Source: Oceanospirillales bacterium (GTDB lineage: Bacteria; Pseudomonadota; Gammaproteobacteria; Xanthomonadales; SZUA-36). Taken from it: a stretch of DNA of 42,155 nt. The notes under the pieces were generated by a model. The model had not been told where the DNA came from. It made no database searches and worked only from the letters and a program-made list of their open reading frames with translations. Where the stretch lies: positions 1 to 42,155 of the forward strand of contig QIKV01000150.1 in the NCBI GenBank assembly GCA_003233115.1, given 5' to 3'. The position numbers were made by a program, and so were the translations under genes. This document shows, piece after piece, positions 17,220-26,298 of this stretch (position 1 is the first letter of the stretch; each line of letters starts with the position of its first letter).

Positions 17220-18016
17220 CTGTCAGGGCCGAGCACTTTGACTGGCAGCAGGATGGTGACGTTGGCCTGGTCACGCTCAACCGGCCGGACCGGAAAAACC
17301 CGCTGACATTCGAGTCTTATGCAGAGTTACGTGATACTTTCCGGAGCCTCTGCGGGACTGGTTCAGTCAAGGCGATCGTTATTTCCGGTCAGGGCGGTAA
17401 TTTCTGCTCCGGCGGCGATGTGCACGAAATAATCGGGCCGTTAACAAAGATGGATATGGGGGGGTTATTGGATTTTACCCGCCTGACGGGTGACCTGGTC
17501 AAAGCAATTCGCCATTGCCCGCAGCCGGTTATTGCAGCCATTGATGGTGTCTGTGTTGGTGCAGGTGCGGCGGTCGCAATGGCGGCAGATATGCGTTTTG
17601 GTACAGCCCAAAGCAAGACGGCGTTCTTGTTCACCCGGGTCGGCCTGGCAGGCTGTGATATGGGTGCCTGCGCAATGCTGCCACGGCTGATCGGACAGGG
17701 CCGGGCGTCGGAACTGTTGTTTACCGGTCGTTCGATGTCCGGTGATGAGGCGTTTGACTGGGGTTTCTTTAACCGGCTATGTGAGCCGGAAGAGGTGAAT
17801 GCACAAGCGCTTGCCATGGCGCGCCGGCTGGCAGGCGGCCCTAATTTTGCGCATGGAATAACCAAGAACCAGCTAAATATCGAGTGGGATATGCCGCTGG
17901 ATACCGCGATTGAAGCGGAAGCACAGGCACAGGCGATGTGTATGCAGACCGAGGACTTCAAGCGTGCCTACCGCGCATTCGTTGCCAGGCAAAGACCGGA
18001 ATTCAAGGGTAACTGA
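17216..18016 (+). CDS. Enoyl-CoA hydratase/isomerase family protein (crotonase)
   Basis: A 266-residue crotonase-fold enzyme acting on CoA thioesters. The oxyanion-hole segments are present: [17 protein letters not shown] (residues about 58-74) and [18 protein letters not shown] (about 111-128). Of the two catalytic glutamates of rat hydratase, the one in PEI is replaced ([12 protein letters not shown], Arg at the Glu position), while the second appears kept in [10 protein letters not shown]. The reaction may therefore differ from simple hydration, for example hydrolytic ring opening of a cyclic oxo-acyl-CoA, as proposed for other aromatic pathways. It overlaps marR by 4 bases and the next gene by 1 base. 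Confidence 0.9.
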   Translation: MTVRAEHFDWQQDGDVGLVTLNRPDRKNPLTFESYAELRDTFRSLCGTGSVKAIVISGQGGNFCSGGDVHEIIGPLTKMDMGGLLDFTRLTGDLVKAIRHCPQPVIAAIDGVCVGAGAAVAMAADMRFGTAQSKTAFLFTRVGLAGCDMGACAMLPRLIGQGRASELLFTGRSMSGDEAFDWGFFNRLCEPEEVNAQALAMARRLAGGPNFAHGITKNQLNIEWDMPLDTAIEAEAQAQAMCMQTEDFKRAYRAFVARQRPEFKGN

Positions 18017-19200
18017 TGCCAGATCTGAGTTATCTTGAGTGGCCGTTCCTGGGCGAGTCACACCGCCGACTCAAGGGTGAACTTGACCGCTGGTGCAAGG
18101 CAAATTCTGCCGCGCTGGAATCGATGCCTGGACGGGGAGAAGCAGGTCTTGATGCAAGCTGTCACAAGCTGGTCAGGCTGCTGGGTGAAGGTGGCTGGCT
18201 GACCCATGCCGTTGCGGCTACGGTGAGTGAGGCAGATCAGCAACTGGAAGTGCGCAATCTGTGCCTGCTCCGGGAAGCACTCGCCTACCATTCTGGTCTG
18301 GCTGATTTCTGTTTTGCAATGCAGGGGCTTGGAAGTGGCCCGATCAGCTTGTTCGGTAGCCTGGCACAAAGGTCGGAGTGGCTCCCCGGCGTTGCGTCTG
18401 GTGCTAGCATCGCCGCGTTTGCTTTGTCTGAGAAGCAGGCCGGTTCTGATGTCAGTGCAATAAGAACGAGGGCCGAGCGTGACGGTGGGCACTACATTCT
18501 CAATGGCCAAAAGTGCTGGATTTCCAATGCCGGGATTGCCGATTTCTACACGGTTTTTGTACGCACCGGTGAAGCGCCAGGTACCAGGGGCCTGAGTGCT
18601 TTTGTGCTGGCAGCCGACACCCCCGGACTCACTGTCAGTGAGCGCATCGACATCATTGCACCGCATCCGCTGGGAACGCTTGAGTTTGAAAATTGCCGGA
18701 TTCCTGCCAGCCAGATGCTGGGTGAACCGGCACAGGGATTCCAGGTTGCGATGGCAACGCTGGACGTGTTCCGCACGACCGTTGCCGCTGCCGCATTGGG
18801 TTTTGCCCGGCGCGCCTGTGATGCGGTTTTGGGCCACGTGCTGAACCGGGAGTTGTTTGGTGCGCCATTGGCGGAGTTACAGATGACGCAGGCGTCCGTT
18901 GCGGCTATGGCACTGGATATTGATACCAGCGCGCTGCTGGTTTATCGTTCGGCCTGGGCTAAAGACGGAGGCCAGCAACGGGTCACGCGGGAAGCGGCGA
19001 TGGCCAAATTGCACGCCACCGAACAGGCACAGCAGGTTATTGATCGTACCGTGCAATTATTTGGTGGACTGGGCGTGACCTCCGGCCATGTGGCAGAGCG
19101 TCTGTATCGTGAAATACGCGCGCTAAGAATCTACGAAGGTGCCAGCGAAGTTCAGAAAGTGATCATCGCCCGCAATGAATACAAACGCTTTGCAAAATAG
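18016..19200 (+). CDS. Acyl-CoA dehydrogenase
   Basis: A 394-residue FAD enzyme that puts a double bond into an acyl-CoA, passing electrons to ETF. Family stretches are in order: [17 protein letters not shown] and [22 protein letters not shown] (FAD and substrate binding), [35 protein letters not shown], and [11 protein letters not shown] near the end, where Glu374 is the expected catalytic base. The ATG overlaps the crotonase stop by one base (TGATG). In this operon it would oxidise the product of the monooxygenase/reductase or an open-chain dicarboxyl-CoA. The exact substrate is not known. Confidence 0.93.
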   Translation: MPDLSYLEWPFLGESHRRLKGELDRWCKANSAALESMPGRGEAGLDASCHKLVRLLGEGGWLTHAVAATVSEADQQLEVRNLCLLREALAYHSGLADFCFAMQGLGSGPISLFGSLAQRSEWLPGVASGASIAAFALSEKQAGSDVSAIRTRAERDGGHYILNGQKCWISNAGIADFYTVFVRTGEAPGTRGLSAFVLAADTPGLTVSERIDIIAPHPLGTLEFENCRIPASQMLGEPAQGFQVAMATLDVFRTTVAAAALGFARRACDAVLGHVLNRELFGAPLAELQMTQASVAAMALDIDTSALLVYRSAWAKDGGQQRVTREAAMAKLHATEQAQQVIDRTVQLFGGLGVTSGHVAERLYREIRALRIYEGASEVQKVIIARNEYKRFAK

Positions 19201-19241
19201 CCTGATTTTGAAAAATATCAAGGGCGATTGGAGGTAGCAAT

Positions 19242-19646
19242 ATGTCCCAGAAAATTCTCTTGCCACCCGGCTGGCCGCGGCCGCATGGTTATTCCAACGG
19301 CATAGCTGCCGAAGGCCGGATGGTATTCGTTGCAGGACAAATCGGCTGGGATGAATCCCAGGTAATTCGTGACCACAGCATGGCTGGTCAGGTGGAGCAA
19401 ACGCTGAAAAACACCGTTGCCGTGCTGGCTGAAGCAGGTGCCGAACCCCGGCATATTGTCAGGATGACCTGGTATATCACCAGCCGCTCCGGGTATCTTG
19501 ATGAAGTTAAGGAGATTGGCAGGGTCTGGCGGGAAGTTATGGGGAAGCACTATCCAGCCATGGCAGTTGTGCAGGTATCCGCACTGATTGAAAGCTCAGC
19601 CAGGGTCGAGATTGAAACCACCGCAGTGGTTCCTGAAAACGGCTAA
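19242..19646 (+). CDS. RidA/YjgF family protein (enamine/imine deaminase)
   Basis: A 134-residue trimeric-barrel protein of the Rid family. Archetypal RidA hydrolyses reactive enamines and imines to the ketone and ammonia. Family motifs seen: VFVAGQIGWDE, TLKNTVAVLAEAGAEPRHIVRMTWYIT and the C-terminal SARVEIETTAVV, where the conserved Arg (ARVEIE) contacts the substrate carboxylate. A strong GGAGG ribosome site precedes it. Its presence in the operon points to a pathway intermediate bearing an amino group, as expected if the ring substrate is 2-aminobenzoyl-CoA and the reduced product is an enamine or imine. This is inference from context. Confidence 0.92.
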   Translation: MSQKILLPPGWPRPHGYSNGIAAEGRMVFVAGQIGWDESQVIRDHSMAGQVEQTLKNTVAVLAEAGAEPRHIVRMTWYITSRSGYLDEVKEIGRVWREVMGKHYPAMAVVQVSALIESSARVEIETTAVVPENG

Positions 19647-19675
19647 TTGAGAACGCCCCCGGGTAGTCAGTGTAG

Positions 19676-21142
19676 ATGTTCAGGCCATCGCAGCGAATCA
19701 AATACCAGCCCGACCCCGGGAAATCACCTTCTGCTGGCCGGGCGGAGGCTTCCAGGCTCTTCAGCCCGGTCAGCTATCACAACCTGCACCTGGAGCAGAG
19801 AACCTGGGTGCCGGCGATGGTGCCCTGGCGCGCCAGTGAAGAGGGCTGCGTCACCGATGATATTCTGGATTGGTATGAGCGCATGGCGTACGGCCGGCCA
19901 GGTGCGCTGGTTGTCGAGGCGACCGGAATACGTGATATCGCAAGCGGTCCATTGCTGCGCATGGGTCATGACCGCTATATCCCCGGCTTGAAGGAGCTGG
20001 CAGATGTTGTGCGCCACGCCAGTGAAGGGCACACACGACTGTTTATCCAGATCATTGATTTCCTTTCAATCCGGCGGCGCCCACAACGCGGTAAGTTTCT
20101 GGGCCGTTTTCTTGAGATCACGCCGTCACATTGTCGGCTGCTGCGTGCACAGGGCTGTGACGAGGCTGAAATCCGGGCACAGCTATTGGCTCTTTCAGAC
20201 CAGGAATTGCAGGACATTCTCACAGCAAGGGAGTTTGAAAGCCTTACCCGGGGTTACCGCGAGCGTGTAACCGATACACACCTGCCGCATATCCGGGCGT
20301 TGCCTGGCATACTGCCGGATTTATTTGCTGCTGCGGCAGGGCGCGCACAACAAGCCGGTATGGACGGGGTGGAATTGCACTATGCCCATGCCTATACCAT
20401 GGCGTCATTCCTGTCCGCACGAAACCGGCGTGATGATGGCTACGGTGGCGCGAAGGAGCAGCGTATACGGTTGCCGCTGGAAGTTTATCGGCAGGTCAGG
20501 CAAGTGGTTGGTGATGATTACACCGTTGGCTGTCGCTATCTCAGTGATGATTGTATTGATAATGGCAGTGATGTTGAGGATGCGAAATTTTTTGGTATTG
20601 AATTTGCACGTGCCGGCATGGACTTTCTGTCGCTTTCACGCGGCGGTAAATTCGAAGATGCAGCACAGCCAAAACCGGGTTGGTCAGCTTACCCGTACAC
20701 GGGCTTGAGCGGTTATGAATGCATGCCGTCGTATATTTCTGATGAGCAGGGTCCATTTGGCCGTAACTTCGAACCGGCCTCGGCCGTACGTGCAGCGATC
20801 CGCCAGGCAGGCTTCGCAACACCGCTTGTTGTTGCCGGCGGTATCCACGGGTTTGAACAGGCCGAAGCGGTACTCGCAAACGGCATAGCCGATATCGTTG
20901 GCGCGGCGCGGCAAAGCCTCGCAGACCCGGATTGGTTTCTGAAGCTGTATCTTGGCTGTGGTGATGAAATTAACGTGTGCCAATACACCAATTCCTGTGA
21001 AGGACTGGATCAGAAACACAAGCAGGTTACCTGCAAATTATGGGATCGTACCTGCCTTGATCAAGCCGGCGTTAAGCTGAGCAAGGATGGCCGGCGACGG
21101 CTTACCGCCCCTGTTTGGAAGCGAACCCCCCGGCGAACTTGA
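19676..21142 (+). CDS. NADH:flavin oxidoreductase, Old Yellow Enzyme family
   Basis: A 488-residue FMN enzyme with the TIM barrel of Old Yellow Enzymes: LFSPVSYHNLHLEQRTWVPAMVPW at the domain start, GVELHYAHAYTMASFLSARNRRDDGYGG with H235 in the active site, and VVAGGIHGFEQAE for FMN phosphate. A Cys-rich tail (NVCQYTNSCEGLDQKH) recalls enoate reductases that carry an Fe-S cluster, but here the spacing is not the classical four-Cys motif. It is the second Old Yellow Enzyme in the operon. The N-terminus is unusual: about 28 low-complexity residues precede the normal start, a stop directly precedes the ATG, and no ribosome site is seen. Confidence 0.88.
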   Translation: MFRPSQRIKYQPDPGKSPSAGRAEASRLFSPVSYHNLHLEQRTWVPAMVPWRASEEGCVTDDILDWYERMAYGRPGALVVEATGIRDIASGPLLRMGHDRYIPGLKELADVVRHASEGHTRLFIQIIDFLSIRRRPQRGKFLGRFLEITPSHCRLLRAQGCDEAEIRAQLLALSDQELQDILTAREFESLTRGYRERVTDTHLPHIRALPGILPDLFAAAAGRAQQAGMDGVELHYAHAYTMASFLSARNRRDDGYGGAKEQRIRLPLEVYRQVRQVVGDDYTVGCRYLSDDCIDNGSDVEDAKFFGIEFARAGMDFLSLSRGGKFEDAAQPKPGWSAYPYTGLSGYECMPSYISDEQGPFGRNFEPASAVRAAIRQAGFATPLVVAGGIHGFEQAEAVLANGIADIVGAARQSLADPDWFLKLYLGCGDEINVCQYTNSCEGLDQKHKQVTCKLWDRTCLDQAGVKLSKDGRRRLTAPVWKRTPRRT

Positions 21143-21178
21143 ATCGGTCAAAGTATCCGCTATGCTAAACTCTGCCAA

Positions 21179-21313
21179 ATGCTGGAAATGAACCCTCAGA
21201 TGGCTCAGTTATTTTTGTATTTAATCATTCTTGTCACCTCCACTCAGATCATAATCTGGACAACCATCAGGTTGACATATATAGGCGTCAGTCCAGTGAG
21301 TGCTGGCCTTTGA
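21179..21313 (+). CDS. Possible 44-residue single-pass membrane protein
   Basis: In the 273-base gap after the operon an ATG opens a 44-codon frame. Its middle is one hydrophobic segment (LFLYLIILVTSTQIIIW) followed by Thr/Arg, a plausible single membrane helix with a short polar tail. No convincing ribosome site precedes ATG 21179. Met4 and Met8 are alternative starts. It may be a real small membrane protein or chance coding. Apart from it the gap holds nothing recognised. Confidence 0.28.
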   Translation: MLEMNPQMAQLFLYLIILVTSTQIIIWTTIRLTYIGVSPVSAGL

Positions 21314-21415
21314 CAGGGTAAAAGCATGAGTGATTGGGAGTTATCAAGCCTGCGAATCCAGCTTCACGGTGCAACAAGCGGCACTTTGGTAGTTTGAGAA
21401 CAAGAGACCAAATAT

Positions 21416-21976
21416 ATGAAAAGTTTAAATTTATATAATACAGATGAAATAGATGAGCTGGCACAGCCGACAGAAACCAGGGAGATAACAACAGACTCTC
21501 CTGCCATGGAGGTTTTTACTGACTTTAATGAGCACAGGCCATTGGTCCTGGACGCCACAACATTAGCCGTTGAAGCGGAAAGATTGATGCAAATGGCGCA
21601 TGTCCGGCTCAAGTTTGTGGTTGACAAGAATAATCATTTCCTGGGCGTTGTCAGTCTTGATGATTTGAATAATCAGGAGATTGTTAAAAAGACCTCCCAG
21701 GGATTTAACCGGGATGAGCTGTCGATAACAGATTTCATGAGGTCAAGGCATGAACTGAAAGCATTTGACTACGCCGAGGTATCCAGGGTGAAGATCAACG
21801 ATATTGTTAAAGCACTCAAGGATAGCGGGCATCAACATTGCCTGGTTATTGATCATGAAAAACATAAAATCCGGGGTATTTTTTCTGCCAGCGATATGGC
21901 GAGAAAGCTGCGCTTGCCGATCAATATTGAAAATCGATCCAGCTTTGCACATGTATTCAAAGTGCTAAACCAGTAA
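21416..21976 (+). CDS. CBS-domain protein
   Basis: A 186-residue soluble protein with a pair of CBS motifs, modules that bind adenine nucleotides and sense energy state. The first runs about residues 40-80 (RPLVLDATTLAVEAERLMQMAHVRLKFVVD, FLGVVSLDDL). The second runs about 98-165 (SITDFMRSRHELKAFDYAEV, IVKALKDSGHQHCLVID, IRGIFSASDMARKL). No fused enzyme or transporter domain is present. The first 35 residues are acidic and Thr-rich. The AT-richer sequence and poor fit to the pathway suggest that it is a stand-alone gene within the island rather than a catabolic component. A role in the pathway is not supported. Confidence 0.85.
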   Translation: MKSLNLYNTDEIDELAQPTETREITTDSPAMEVFTDFNEHRPLVLDATTLAVEAERLMQMAHVRLKFVVDKNNHFLGVVSLDDLNNQEIVKKTSQGFNRDELSITDFMRSRHELKAFDYAEVSRVKINDIVKALKDSGHQHCLVIDHEKHKIRGIFSASDMARKLRLPINIENRSSFAHVFKVLNQ

Positions 21977-22055
21977 CGTAACCTGCGGGCGTCCCTATCT
22001 GTATCCCGGCTGTTTGTCTTCGGTCTGTGCGGCCGGCTATTTTAAGGACTAAAAT

Positions 22056-24515
22056 ATGAAAATTGGTGTGTATTTCCTGACCTGTATGTTATTGGGTATC
22101 GCAACCATTCCAACTGCATTGGCAGCCGACCCGGAGCTGCAGACAACTGCGGGCGGGACGGATTCCGCCCGACAGCCCGGGAGACAGACCGAGACAACCA
22201 TCCGCGGCCTGCAAGAGGAACTGTCGGCGGCAAAAGACAAGGTGACCGAATTGGAAGCCGCGCTTACCGAGGCGCAGAACACCATCGACAAACTGCAGAA
22301 TTCACCCGCTGTTCCGGCGACCGGCAGTACCCAGGCGGTTGCCCAAACGGTCTACGGCCAAGCCCTTTACGATAGTAAAAACCAGCGCTTGCCGATAAAA
22401 CAGCGTACTGTCATTACCCAAAAATTCACACCGGCAACGCAAACACAAGCGAATGCAGTGACACGCTTACTGGCGGACGATATCGAACGCGGTGGCATCA
22501 GGAATATTCGGCGGATTTCTGACCTGGTTCCCGGTATGCAATATGGCCAGTCAGGCAATGAAGCCAGAATCTCCATGCGCGGTGCGCGTACCAACCGCAC
22601 CGGGCCGGAAGCAGAGCAGGTCGTCGGCATATTCGAAGACGGCATCAGCGTCCCGACCACCACCCAGGCACTGGGGCCCTACGTGGATATCAAACAGATC
22701 GAAGTACTGCGTGGCCCGCAGGGTGTCATGTATGGCCGCAACGCATTTGGTGGAGTGATCAATATCATCAGTAACGAACCCGATTTACGTGGCTGGGACG
22801 CGTCTGTGGAAGGCACCCTCGGCTACTCGGATCGCACGCGTTTCGAAGGTATGCTGAATATGCCCATACTGGACACGCTTGCCATACGCCTGGCGGCCAG
22901 ATCTGATGTGCATTCCGGTTATGTCAACAACCATGTCCTGGAAGGCGATGCAGACGATCTGCGTGACCGTAAACAGCAGTACGCACGCCTGATGGTCAAG
23001 TGGCAGCCGGCAGATAATTTCAACATGATGCTGAGCCTGGCTTCATTCGACCAGAACCAGACCGGCTCGGGTATGTGGGGTTACCAGCAAATCGGCGCCT
23101 ATATTGACGGCCAATACCGCCTGGGACACCAGTTTGCGCCGCCTGGCGCGGTAACAGATTTTGGCCCGCTGAACGTGGCCAGGAACTTTGCCTCGCTTGA
23201 AGACCAGGAAAACCTGAGTGGTACGCTCACGGTGAACTGGGACATGGGCTTTGCCAAACTGAAATGGCTTGCCAATGCGTCAAGATTTGAAAGCCAGGAA
23301 GTTTTCGACAGCGATTTCAGCAGCGGCGGCGACCCGTTTAACAGCGATTTTAATGGCTGGAACTCGTTCAGGGATACCCTGTCAAGTGAAGTCCGTCTCA
23401 GTTCCAACCGCAACGGTCGTTTTGACTGGATGGCCGGTCTGTCCATATTCGATATGGAATCGGATTGGGGCTGGCTGGAAACCAGGGATGGTAACTATCA
23501 GCAGCCTGCCTGGGACGCTACCGGCCTGTACACGACCGATTCGACCGCGGCATTTGCCAGTGCAGGTTTCAGGGTCAGTGACAAACTGCGTGTGTTCGGC
23601 GGCTTGCGCTGGTATGACGACAGCAAGCAACTCAGGGATGGCAGCAAGGACAGTTGGAGCGGAACGCTGTGGAAAGCCGGAATTGAATATGCGTTCAGTG
23701 AAACACTGAACTCGTACTTCAAGGCCTCGACCGGGTACCGCCCAGGCGGTATCAATGAACGCAAGCTCACGGCCAGACCCGGCATACCTGTCAGCTATGG
23801 CCAGGAAAATGTCACTGCATATGAAGTTGGGCTGAAAAGCATGCTGGCAGACGATACCCTGGTCATTAACCTGTCTGCTTTCTACAATGACTATTCCGAT
23901 GTCCAGGCACAATCATTTACGCTGCTGCCTTTGCCAGGTACCGCGGGGCTGATGGAGTATATGGGCACCGCGGGTGATATGGAATCCAAAGGTGTCGAGG
24001 CTGAAATGCAGTGGTTGCCGGGTTCCCGCTGGAATATCTCCGCCAACCTGGCCTGGCTGGATGCGCAATTTACCCGTTACCAGGTTCCGGCCATCGACGG
24101 ACTGGGCGACCTCGAGGGTCGTAATACCGGCAACGGCCTGTCCCTTGACGGCTGGCGGCCGGCCCTGTCGCCCGAGTGGTCATTCGGCTTGCAGGCCAGC
24201 TATATCGCCAATATGGGTCGTTGGGGTACGCTAACACCGATGCTGCAAACAACCTATACCAGTGCGTACTACGCTAATGACCTGAACCTGTCGGGTGCCT
24301 TGCAGGCCGCGCAGAGCAAAATCGACCTGCGGTTCTTCTGGGACCTGCCTGGCGACAAAATCCGGATGCAGGGTTATATAGAAAATGTCAGTGATCAGAA
24401 CACGCTGAATAACGTCACGATCTACAACCCGCAGGAACGGCCGGAGATTGCGACCTTGCTGGCGAACTGGGGTAATCCACGCACTTACGGAGTGATTTTT
24501 TCGTACCGTTATTAG
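22056..24515 (+). CDS. TonB-dependent outer-membrane receptor with coiled-coil N-terminus
   Basis: An 819-residue outer-membrane transporter. A signal peptide (residues 1-24, ending ALAA) is followed by about 20 polar residues. Then comes a heptad-patterned stretch TTIRGLQEELSAAKDKV...LEAALTEAQNTIDKLQ (about 47-82), which looks like a coiled coil. The plug domain follows (IRRISDLVPGM, VGIFEDGIS, IEVLRGPQGVMYGRNAFGGVINI), then a 22-strand-type barrel ending TYGVIFSYRY with a terminal aromatic residue. No standard TonB box of the 'ETIVVTA' type is visible before the plug. An AAGGA ribosome site precedes the ATG. It probably imports the substrate or a metal complex used by the island. Specificity cannot be read from sequence. 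Confidence 0.9.
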   Translation: MKIGVYFLTCMLLGIATIPTALAADPELQTTAGGTDSARQPGRQTETTIRGLQEELSAAKDKVTELEAALTEAQNTIDKLQNSPAVPATGSTQAVAQTVYGQALYDSKNQRLPIKQRTVITQKFTPATQTQANAVTRLLADDIERGGIRNIRRISDLVPGMQYGQSGNEARISMRGARTNRTGPEAEQVVGIFEDGISVPTTTQALGPYVDIKQIEVLRGPQGVMYGRNAFGGVINIISNEPDLRGWDASVEGTLGYSDRTRFEGMLNMPILDTLAIRLAARSDVHSGYVNNHVLEGDADDLRDRKQQYARLMVKWQPADNFNMMLSLASFDQNQTGSGMWGYQQIGAYIDGQYRLGHQFAPPGAVTDFGPLNVARNFASLEDQENLSGTLTVNWDMGFAKLKWLANASRFESQEVFDSDFSSGGDPFNSDFNGWNSFRDTLSSEVRLSSNRNGRFDWMAGLSIFDMESDWGWLETRDGNYQQPAWDATGLYTTDSTAAFASAGFRVSDKLRVFGGLRWYDDSKQLRDGSKDSWSGTLWKAGIEYAFSETLNSYFKASTGYRPGGINERKLTARPGIPVSYGQENVTAYEVGLKSMLADDTLVINLSAFYNDYSDVQAQSFTLLPLPGTAGLMEYMGTAGDMESKGVEAEMQWLPGSRWNISANLAWLDAQFTRYQVPAIDGLGDLEGRNTGNGLSLDGWRPALSPEWSFGLQASYIANMGRWGTLTPMLQTTYTSAYYANDLNLSGALQAAQSKIDLRFFWDLPGDKIRMQGYIENVSDQNTLNNVTIYNPQERPEIATLLANWGNPRTYGVIFSYRY

Positions 24516-24564
24516 ACTTCCATAGTGATGCTGCCAGCAGCGTCAGCTTGGTGAAATGTTCGGG

Positions 24565-26298
24565 TTAGCCCGTCACTTTCCTGATTAAAGCGCGGCCGAT
24601 AAACCTGGCTTTGTTGCCGATGCTAAAGCGCTCCAGGTTAGTTTTCACGACGCCTTTGGTGAAGCGGGTGCGTTTTGAGTAGTCAATTTTAACTTCTACG
24701 ATCACAGGTTTGTTCCGCGCAGCAAATGCAAGGGCGCTTTTTATACCTGCCTCAATGGCGGTGTCATCCGCGATGGCAACGAATTCACAGCCGGTCGCCT
24801 CAGCAATACCCTTGATTCTCAGCGGGTGTAAAACTGAGCAGGTCTTTCGGTTATAGGGGATTTCCTGAGCCTGGGAAATTTGCGACAACTCACCGTCGTT
24901 AAACACAAAGTAGACGCCGCCGACCTGGAGCGAGGAGGCTGTCAGTGTTTCCATGCAGGTCATCAAAAAGGCACCATCGCCGACAATACCCACGACCTGC
25001 CTGCCTGGGTTAACGAGCTTGCTGGCAGTCACGGCAGGCACGCAATACCCCATGCAGTTAAAGTCGGTGGGAGAGATGAAGCCTTGCGCATTATGGATGG
25101 GCATCAGCTCGGCCGCCAGGAAGGTATGATTCCCATCGTCGGCCACCACGATGGCGTCATCGTCCAGTTGATTACGCAGTGCCACAAAAAACCGGGCCGG
25201 ATTGACGCGGCCCTTGCTGTCATGCCTGAACCACTCTTCCAGGTAGGCCCGCTTGTCTTTCGCAATGGCAGCCTTGAGCGTGCCATTGTCAGGTTTTGGC
25301 CCACCCAGTGCTTCAAGTTCTTTGCGGAGTTCCGCCAGTACAACCCTGGAATCACCCTCAATGGCAATCCTGGCCGCGTAATTGGCACTGAAGACAGCAG
25401 GATTTATATCGATATGGATCAGGTTAGCCGGCGGCTTGACAGCAAAACTACCGGTGGCGATTTCGCTGAAGCGAGTACCCACAGCCAGCATGCAATCACA
25501 GCCTTTGAAAGCATTTTCTGCAGCCGGAACGGCTGCCTGGCCAAAACCCATGCCGGTATGTAACGGGTTGTTGGCCGGAAATGCACTTAGCCCCTGCAAG
25601 GTGGTTGCCACCGGCGCATTCAGAAACCGGGCTATTTGTACGGATTCATCGCTGGCATGAACGGCACCCCAGCCCAGAAACAGCACCGGTTTGCTGGCCG
25701 CATACAGCGTTTTGGCTGCCTGCTGAATCATGCCGGGGTCAGTCCCGGCATCTTTGCTGGTGGCACTAAAGGGCCTGAGCTCTGAAACATCCCCCGGGAA
25801 CAACTGTAAATTGACAGGCACTTCTACAAAAACCGGTCCCGGTTCACCTTCTGTAGCGATATGGTAAGCCTCGTAAATGGCGGGGACCAGTTCCTCATGC
25901 GTTTCAATTTTGTAGGTCTTCTTGGTGATTGGTGCCAGCAGGGCATGCTGGTCAATCTCATGTAATTGATAGGTTTTATCGCTGTCAGTACGGATGCCAC
26001 CAGAGATTATCAGCATTGCGATACCATCGAGAAATGCTTCGCCAATGCCGCTCGCGGCATGGGTGACACCGGCTGCCGGGACAATCAGTATGGTGCCAAT
26101 GCTGCTGGATGTCCGGCTGATCGCATCGGCCATAAAAGCTGCGCCCCCCTCATGGGTAACAAGAACAGGGCGAATTAACTCAGATTTATTGAGTTCATCG
26201 TATATTTCAGTGTTGTGAACACCGGGAATGCCGAAAGTATATTTAACGCCTATTTGCTCAAGAGCGTAGCGTACTAACCATGCGCCTGTCTTTTTCAT
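24565..26298 (-). CDS. Thiamine-diphosphate-dependent enzyme, acetolactate synthase-like
   Basis: A 577-residue enzyme with the three-domain fold of acetolactate synthase, benzaldehyde lyase and 2-oxoacid decarboxylases. The N-terminal domain has the catalytic Glu50 in VTHEGGAAFMADA. The central Rossmann domain starts near residue 190. The C-terminal domain has the ThDP motif GDGAFL (440-445), with a later FNDGELSQ closing the motif (ND where NN is usual). MGYCVPAV replaces the usual MGYGLPAA. The natural reaction is unknown; decarboxylation or carboligation of an aryl 2-oxoacid would suit the neighbouring oxidoreductase. A GAGGA ribosome site precedes the ATG. It diverges from the acyl-CoA dehydrogenase at 26428. 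Confidence 0.85.
   Translation of the reverse strand: MKKTGAWLVRYALEQIGVKYTFGIPGVHNTEIYDELNKSELIRPVLVTHEGGAAFMADAISRTSSSIGTILIVPAAGVTHAASGIGEAFLDGIAMLIISGGIRTDSDKTYQLHEIDQHALLAPITKKTYKIETHEELVPAIYEAYHIATEGEPGPVFVEVPVNLQLFPGDVSELRPFSATSKDAGTDPGMIQQAAKTLYAASKPVLFLGWGAVHASDESVQIARFLNAPVATTLQGLSAFPANNPLHTGMGFGQAAVPAAENAFKGCDCMLAVGTRFSEIATGSFAVKPPANLIHIDINPAVFSANYAARIAIEGDSRVVLAELRKELEALGGPKPDNGTLKAAIAKDKRAYLEEWFRHDSKGRVNPARFFVALRNQLDDDAIVVADDGNHTFLAAELMPIHNAQGFISPTDFNCMGYCVPAVTASKLVNPGRQVVGIVGDGAFLMTCMETLTASSLQVGGVYFVFNDGELSQISQAQEIPYNRKTCSVLHPLRIKGIAEATGCEFVAIADDTAIEAGIKSALAFAARNKPVIVEVKIDYSKRTRFTKGVVKTNLERFSIGNKARFIGRALIRKVTG

Noticed and set aside
24516-24564. Terminator between the convergent TonB receptor and ThDP enzyme genes
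   Set aside because: CTGC/GCAG repeats are present but the stem is weak and there is no T-run on either strand.
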